Shown piece after piece: positions 61,163 through 64,000 of a DNA stretch of 64,000 bases; positions within the stretch are counted from its first letter, which is position 1; each line of letters opens with the position of its first letter. The stretch spans positions 3,844,001 to 3,908,000 of the forward strand of contig NZ_CP072453.1 of NCBI RefSeq assembly GCF_019343475.1. Reading direction: 5' to 3'. The translations under genes were made by a program, and so were the position numbers. A model generated the notes under the pieces. The model searched no databases. It saw only the letters and a program-made list of their open reading frames with translations, and was not told the DNA's origin. The DNA comes from Providencia sp. R33 (GTDB lineage Bacteria > Pseudomonadota > Gammaproteobacteria > Enterobacterales > Enterobacteriaceae).

Positions 61163-61681
61163 ATGAGTAATACATTGCACTTAGAGGAGCAAAATGTCGA
61201 TATGGAAGCATTGCTCGGAAATATTACTACTGCTCTGATGGAAGGTTCGACTTATAAAGATATTCATGGGATCCCACAAAGCACAATGGATGGCATTTAT
61301 TCTTATGCTTATGAATTTTATCAACAGGGTAAATTAAAAGAGGCGGAAACCTTTTTCCGTTTTTTAAGTATCTATGATTTTTATAACACAGATTATGTCA
61401 TGGGGCTGGCTGCGGTATATCAGTTAACTAAGCGTTATGAAAAAGCGACGGAATTATATGCCTTGGCTTTTGTGCTCGCTAAAAATGATTATCGCCCTTT
61501 ATTCCATGCAGGTCAGTGCAATTTAATGATGAAAAAAGCCAGTGCAGCAATTCATTGTTTTGAGAGTGTTTTGGAAAGCAGCTCAGAAGCAGATTTACGA
61601 AAAAAATCACAGGCTTATCTTGATGCGTTAAAAAAGAATGTCGAAAAAACGGTTTCTGAACCGAGTAACGATAAAGCTTAA
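61163..61681 (+). CDS. sicA: T3SS translocator chaperone SicA (LcrH/SycD family)
   Basis: A 172-residue, three-TPR class II chaperone (SicA 165). The repeats are visible as IYSYAYEFYQQGKLKEAETFFRFL, DYVMGLAAVYQLTKRYEKATELYALA and RPLFHAGQCNLMMKKASAAIHCFESVL. It binds the two pore proteins in the cytoplasm and, in Salmonella, is a coactivator of InvF. AAAGG precedes its start, and the translocator gene begins 12 bp downstream. Confidence 0.93.
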   Translation: MSNTLHLEEQNVDMEALLGNITTALMEGSTYKDIHGIPQSTMDGIYSYAYEFYQQGKLKEAETFFRFLSIYDFYNTDYVMGLAAVYQLTKRYEKATELYALAFVLAKNDYRPLFHAGQCNLMMKKASAAIHCFESVLESSSEADLRKKSQAYLDALKKNVEKTVSEPSNDKA

Positions 61682-61692
61682 AAGGAGGAAAT

Positions 61693-64000
61693 ATGTCTCA
61701 TGTTACAGGCTCAAGTACAGATAGCCGTATCCATAATATTCACCAGTTTTTGCAAGGCAGCAACCCACTAGGTATTGCGGAGGATAGTGCCAAAGCGCTA
61801 CTTGCTTTAGAAGAAGCATGTGGGGAGTTAGCATCGAATGAGCAGGTAAAGCGTTACCGTAATGAAAGTAGTACGCCTAAACTCACTCCCCCTAAAATGA
61901 CCCGAGCGGCTGTTCCAGCCCTAGCTCAAGCAGAAGCAAAACAGGAAACCAAGTTTAATGCGAATGCGACACTGATTGAAGCATTTGCATCAATACGCCA
62001 ATTACTCCATGACGGAAATATTAACGCGCTCAATAGTCGTTTACAGCTAATCAACTTTGAATCTGAATCATTACGTCATAAAGGAAGCCAGTTATTGGAG
62101 AGTTTTTCTCAAAGCACATCAAAGCTGGCTGAATTAACGAACACGGTTGATAAAAAACAAAAAGAGATTGCCGCTGCTCATGAGCAGATTATGACGATAG
62201 ATACGGCACTGACTAAAACAGAAAATGGCCTTCAATCCAATGGTGCACAGTTACAAACAGTACAAATGCAATTGGATGAAGTCGAGCAGTTAATGACACT
62301 CGTCCCAACGCCACCGATGACCTTGGAAGATAAGTCAACGGCTAAAGATCTGCTCAGAACAAAAAATGAATTATTGGTTTCATTGACGCAGTTAACCAAC
62401 GAAATTCAGCAACTCTCTTCATTGAAAGGGCAACTTATTGAACAGCGTGTGGTACTAAATCAAAAGATTGATATTTTCGATGCGGAACTCGTCAAAACGC
62501 TAAACCTTTCTGTCGATGTGGCCAAAGAATCTTCAAACCATAGAGAAAACCTGAATACGTTTATTGATGAGGCACCGCGCCTTACTGAAGTTGATGGTGA
62601 GAAGTGGGAAAACACCTTAGCACTGTTAACGATGCTGACGGCACAATTGAAAAAAGCGATGAATGAAGATTCCTTGCGCAATATGAAAGAGCAGGAGGAA
62701 ACGATGATGAAAATCAATGAAGCCTCTCGTAAAGACTCTGACAAAAAAGCGAAAGAAGCTGCAGAAGCGGAACGTAAAGCCGCGGATTCAAATAAAGCGG
62801 CATCTTGTGCCAGCAAAATTTTTAGCTATGTGATGTTAGCCGTTTCAGTTATTGCCACAGTGGCAACCTTTGGGGCGGCATCCCCATTAATGTTAGCCGT
62901 TGCCGCGATAGGGATCGCCATTTCAGTCGCTGATATTGTATTAGAAGAAACAGGGCATGGAAGTTTGATGCAAATGCTCGCCAATGAAATATCAATTGGC
63001 GTGACTGATATGTTGGTCAGTTTTGGGATGGATGAAGATAAAGCAAAGCAAATTGGTAGTATTGTCGGCATGATCGTTGCTGCAATTGCTTTTTTAGCTA
63101 TCTCCTTATTTTCAATGGGATCAATGCTCAAAAATATTGCAAGCACGGTTAAAAATGTTGCTCAGTTAGTGCTAAAAAATGTGGGGAACTTACTGAAAAG
63201 TTCGCTCAAGGCAATACCCAAAAATTTACTTAATGCGCTCAGTAATATTGGTAGTAAGGGCATGAAAATGGGGGATTCTGTCGCTGATAGTGCGGATAGC
63301 ATGGCAAAACTGACCCAGATGACTAAGTTAGCCGATAAATTTGATGATGCAGAAGCATTGGCGAATACCGTTAACCATGTCACGAACAACATCAAAAAAT
63401 CCACTCATTTGGTGTCAATTGGTGGGCAAATGGTCAATGTGGGCGATGCCGTTGCAGATAGTGCCTCAAATGCGGCGAAACTGTCTAAATTCGCCAAAAT
63501 AGCGGACAAGTTTGATGATATTGAGGACTGGGCGAGTACTGCAAATCAAGTGACCAACAATGTGAATAAATCCTCTAATTTAGTCTCAATTGGTGGGCAA
63601 ATGGTGAATGTAGGGGATTCTGTCGCAGACAGTGCAACAAATGCGGCAAAACTGACCAAGTTTACCAAGATAGCGGATAAATTTGATGATGTAAAAGATG
63701 CTTCAAAAACAGTTAATCAATCTATAAATCAAGCTGATGACGCCGCAGATATCACATCATTTACGGATACCTCTGTAAAAAGTGTGAATACCCAAAGTGC
63801 CACAATGGCACGAGTGGAAGTGGGCATGAAAGCGGCTAGTGCGGGTTTATCTATCTCTAATGCGGCAACAACGGGCGGGCTTCGCCTTGATTCCGCAGCG
63901 AAGGCGCGAGATTTAAAAGAGTTACTGGCAGGAATGATGCTAAATAGTGATGTTATTGAGGCAATTACTGAAATCATCAATCAATTAATTAAAGCCATGT
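61693..64000 (+). CDS. sipB: T3SS major translocator SipB/IpaB/SctE, repeat-expanded (3' end outside window)
   Basis: It is open from an ATG with a perfect RBS (AAAGGAGG) to the window end, 769 codons without a stop (SipB 593, IpaB 580). It has a long N-terminal coiled coil (~100-360), two hydrophobic hairpin segments (SYVMLAVSVIATVATFGAAS from ~378; IGSIVGMIVAAIAFLAISLF from ~454) and an amphipathic part. At residues 527-680 it has a 57-residue tandem repeat absent from SipB. After that the SipB-like C-terminal helix resumes (VGMKAASAGLSISNAATTGG). It inserts in the host membrane to form the pore. The sipC-type partner should lie to the right of the window. Confidence 0.9.
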   Translation, partial: MSHVTGSSTDSRIHNIHQFLQGSNPLGIAEDSAKALLALEEACGELASNEQVKRYRNESSTPKLTPPKMTRAAVPALAQAEAKQETKFNANATLIEAFASIRQLLHDGNINALNSRLQLINFESESLRHKGSQLLESFSQSTSKLAELTNTVDKKQKEIAAAHEQIMTIDTALTKTENGLQSNGAQLQTVQMQLDEVEQLMTLVPTPPMTLEDKSTAKDLLRTKNELLVSLTQLTNEIQQLSSLKGQLIEQRVVLNQKIDIFDAELVKTLNLSVDVAKESSNHRENLNTFIDEAPRLTEVDGEKWENTLALLTMLTAQLKKAMNEDSLRNMKEQEETMMKINEASRKDSDKKAKEAAEAERKAADSNKAASCASKIFSYVMLAVSVIATVATFGAASPLMLAVAAIGIAISVADIVLEETGHGSLMQMLANEISIGVTDMLVSFGMDEDKAKQIGSIVGMIVAAIAFLAISLFSMGSMLKNIASTVKNVAQLVLKNVGNLLKSSLKAIPKNLLNALSNIGSKGMKMGDSVADSADSMAKLTQMTKLADKFDDAEALANTVNHVTNNIKKSTHLVSIGGQMVNVGDAVADSASNAAKLSKFAKIADKFDDIEDWASTANQVTNNVNKSSNLVSIGGQMVNVGDSVADSATNAAKLTKFTKIADKFDDVKDASKTVNQSINQADDAADITSFTDTSVKSVNTQSATMARVEVGMKAASAGLSISNAATTGGLRLDSAAKARDLKELLAGMMLNSDVIEAITEIINQLIKAM
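63271..63732 (+). repeat. 171-bp (57-residue) tandem repeat inside the translocator gene
   Basis: Copies start at 63271, 63442 and 63613, exactly 171 bp apart and in frame. The first two are complete and the third runs to about 63732. Each begins GDxVADSAxxxAKL and contains ADKFDD; the two complete copies end LVSIGGQMVNV. Copies 2 and 3 are also very similar at DNA level, indicating recent duplication. Confidence 0.92.

Noticed and set aside
62460..63980. Four minus-strand frames opposite the translocator gene
   Set aside because: They are complementary to the intact, RBS-led sipB frame and rich in Ala/Ser from the reverse reading.
1..64000. CRISPR arrays, rRNA or tRNA genes, intact insertion sequences
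   Set aside because: I saw no regularly spaced repeats with unique spacers, no cloverleaf-like or rRNA sequence, and no transposase gene with terminal repeats.

Overview
The window looks like the chromosome of a member of the Morganellaceae, most probably Providencia. The reasons are an AT-rich enterobacterial gene set (yibL, yaiL, norR/norV, ytfE, fdn), MrpJ-type fimbrial regulators and an MrpI/FimB-type recombinase as in Proteus/Providencia, and an Inv/Mxi/Spa (SPI-1/Ysa class) type III secretion system of the kind described in Providencia. The species assignment is inference from protein content only.

Layout. 1-2000: edge of an accessory island, with the C-terminal part of a HerA-like ATPase whose partner lies off the left edge, and a broken rhuM gene. 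2075-2437: yibL, core chromosome. 2959-10096: MrpJ-like regulator followed by a complete type 1 fimbrial operon in the E. coli order fimA-I-C-D-F-G-H. 10305-12498: yaiL, two copies of a ~120 bp palindromic intergenic repeat, an RluA-family pseudouridine synthase and a cold-shock-domain protein. 13281-20049: a second MrpJ-like regulator followed by an ECP (common pilus) operon ecpABCDE. 20095-28806: a third, leftward fimbrial operon with its own MrpJ-like regulator. Upstream of that regulator lies a ~312 bp invertible promoter element (26 bp inverted repeats, two mismatches), and beyond it a tyrosine recombinase gene. As sequenced, the best promoter in the element points away from the operon (phase OFF).

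29179-33812: formate dehydrogenase operon fdnGHI, with cysteine in place of selenocysteine in the catalytic subunit. 34333-38208: an RpiR-family regulator, a PTS EIICB permease and an adenylosuccinate-lyase-like enzyme, which I read as a small uncharacterised catabolic operon. 38803-42419: nitric oxide response (ytfE, a norV that lacks its rubredoxin domain, divergent norR with three enhancer sites and a sigma54 promoter).

42445-64000: type III secretion system. A leftward operon holds prgH-I-J-K-orgA-B-C, followed by a winged-helix regulator and a YscW-like pilotin. A rightward operon holds invF-G-E-A-B-C-I-J-spaO-P-Q-R-S, then sicA and a sipB-type translocator that runs off the right edge. 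Together these encode the base, export apparatus, ATPase complex, needle, rod, ruler, gatekeeper, pore chaperone and pore protein. The pore protein carries an unusual 57-residue tandem repeat and the needle subunit is about 30 residues longer than PrgI.
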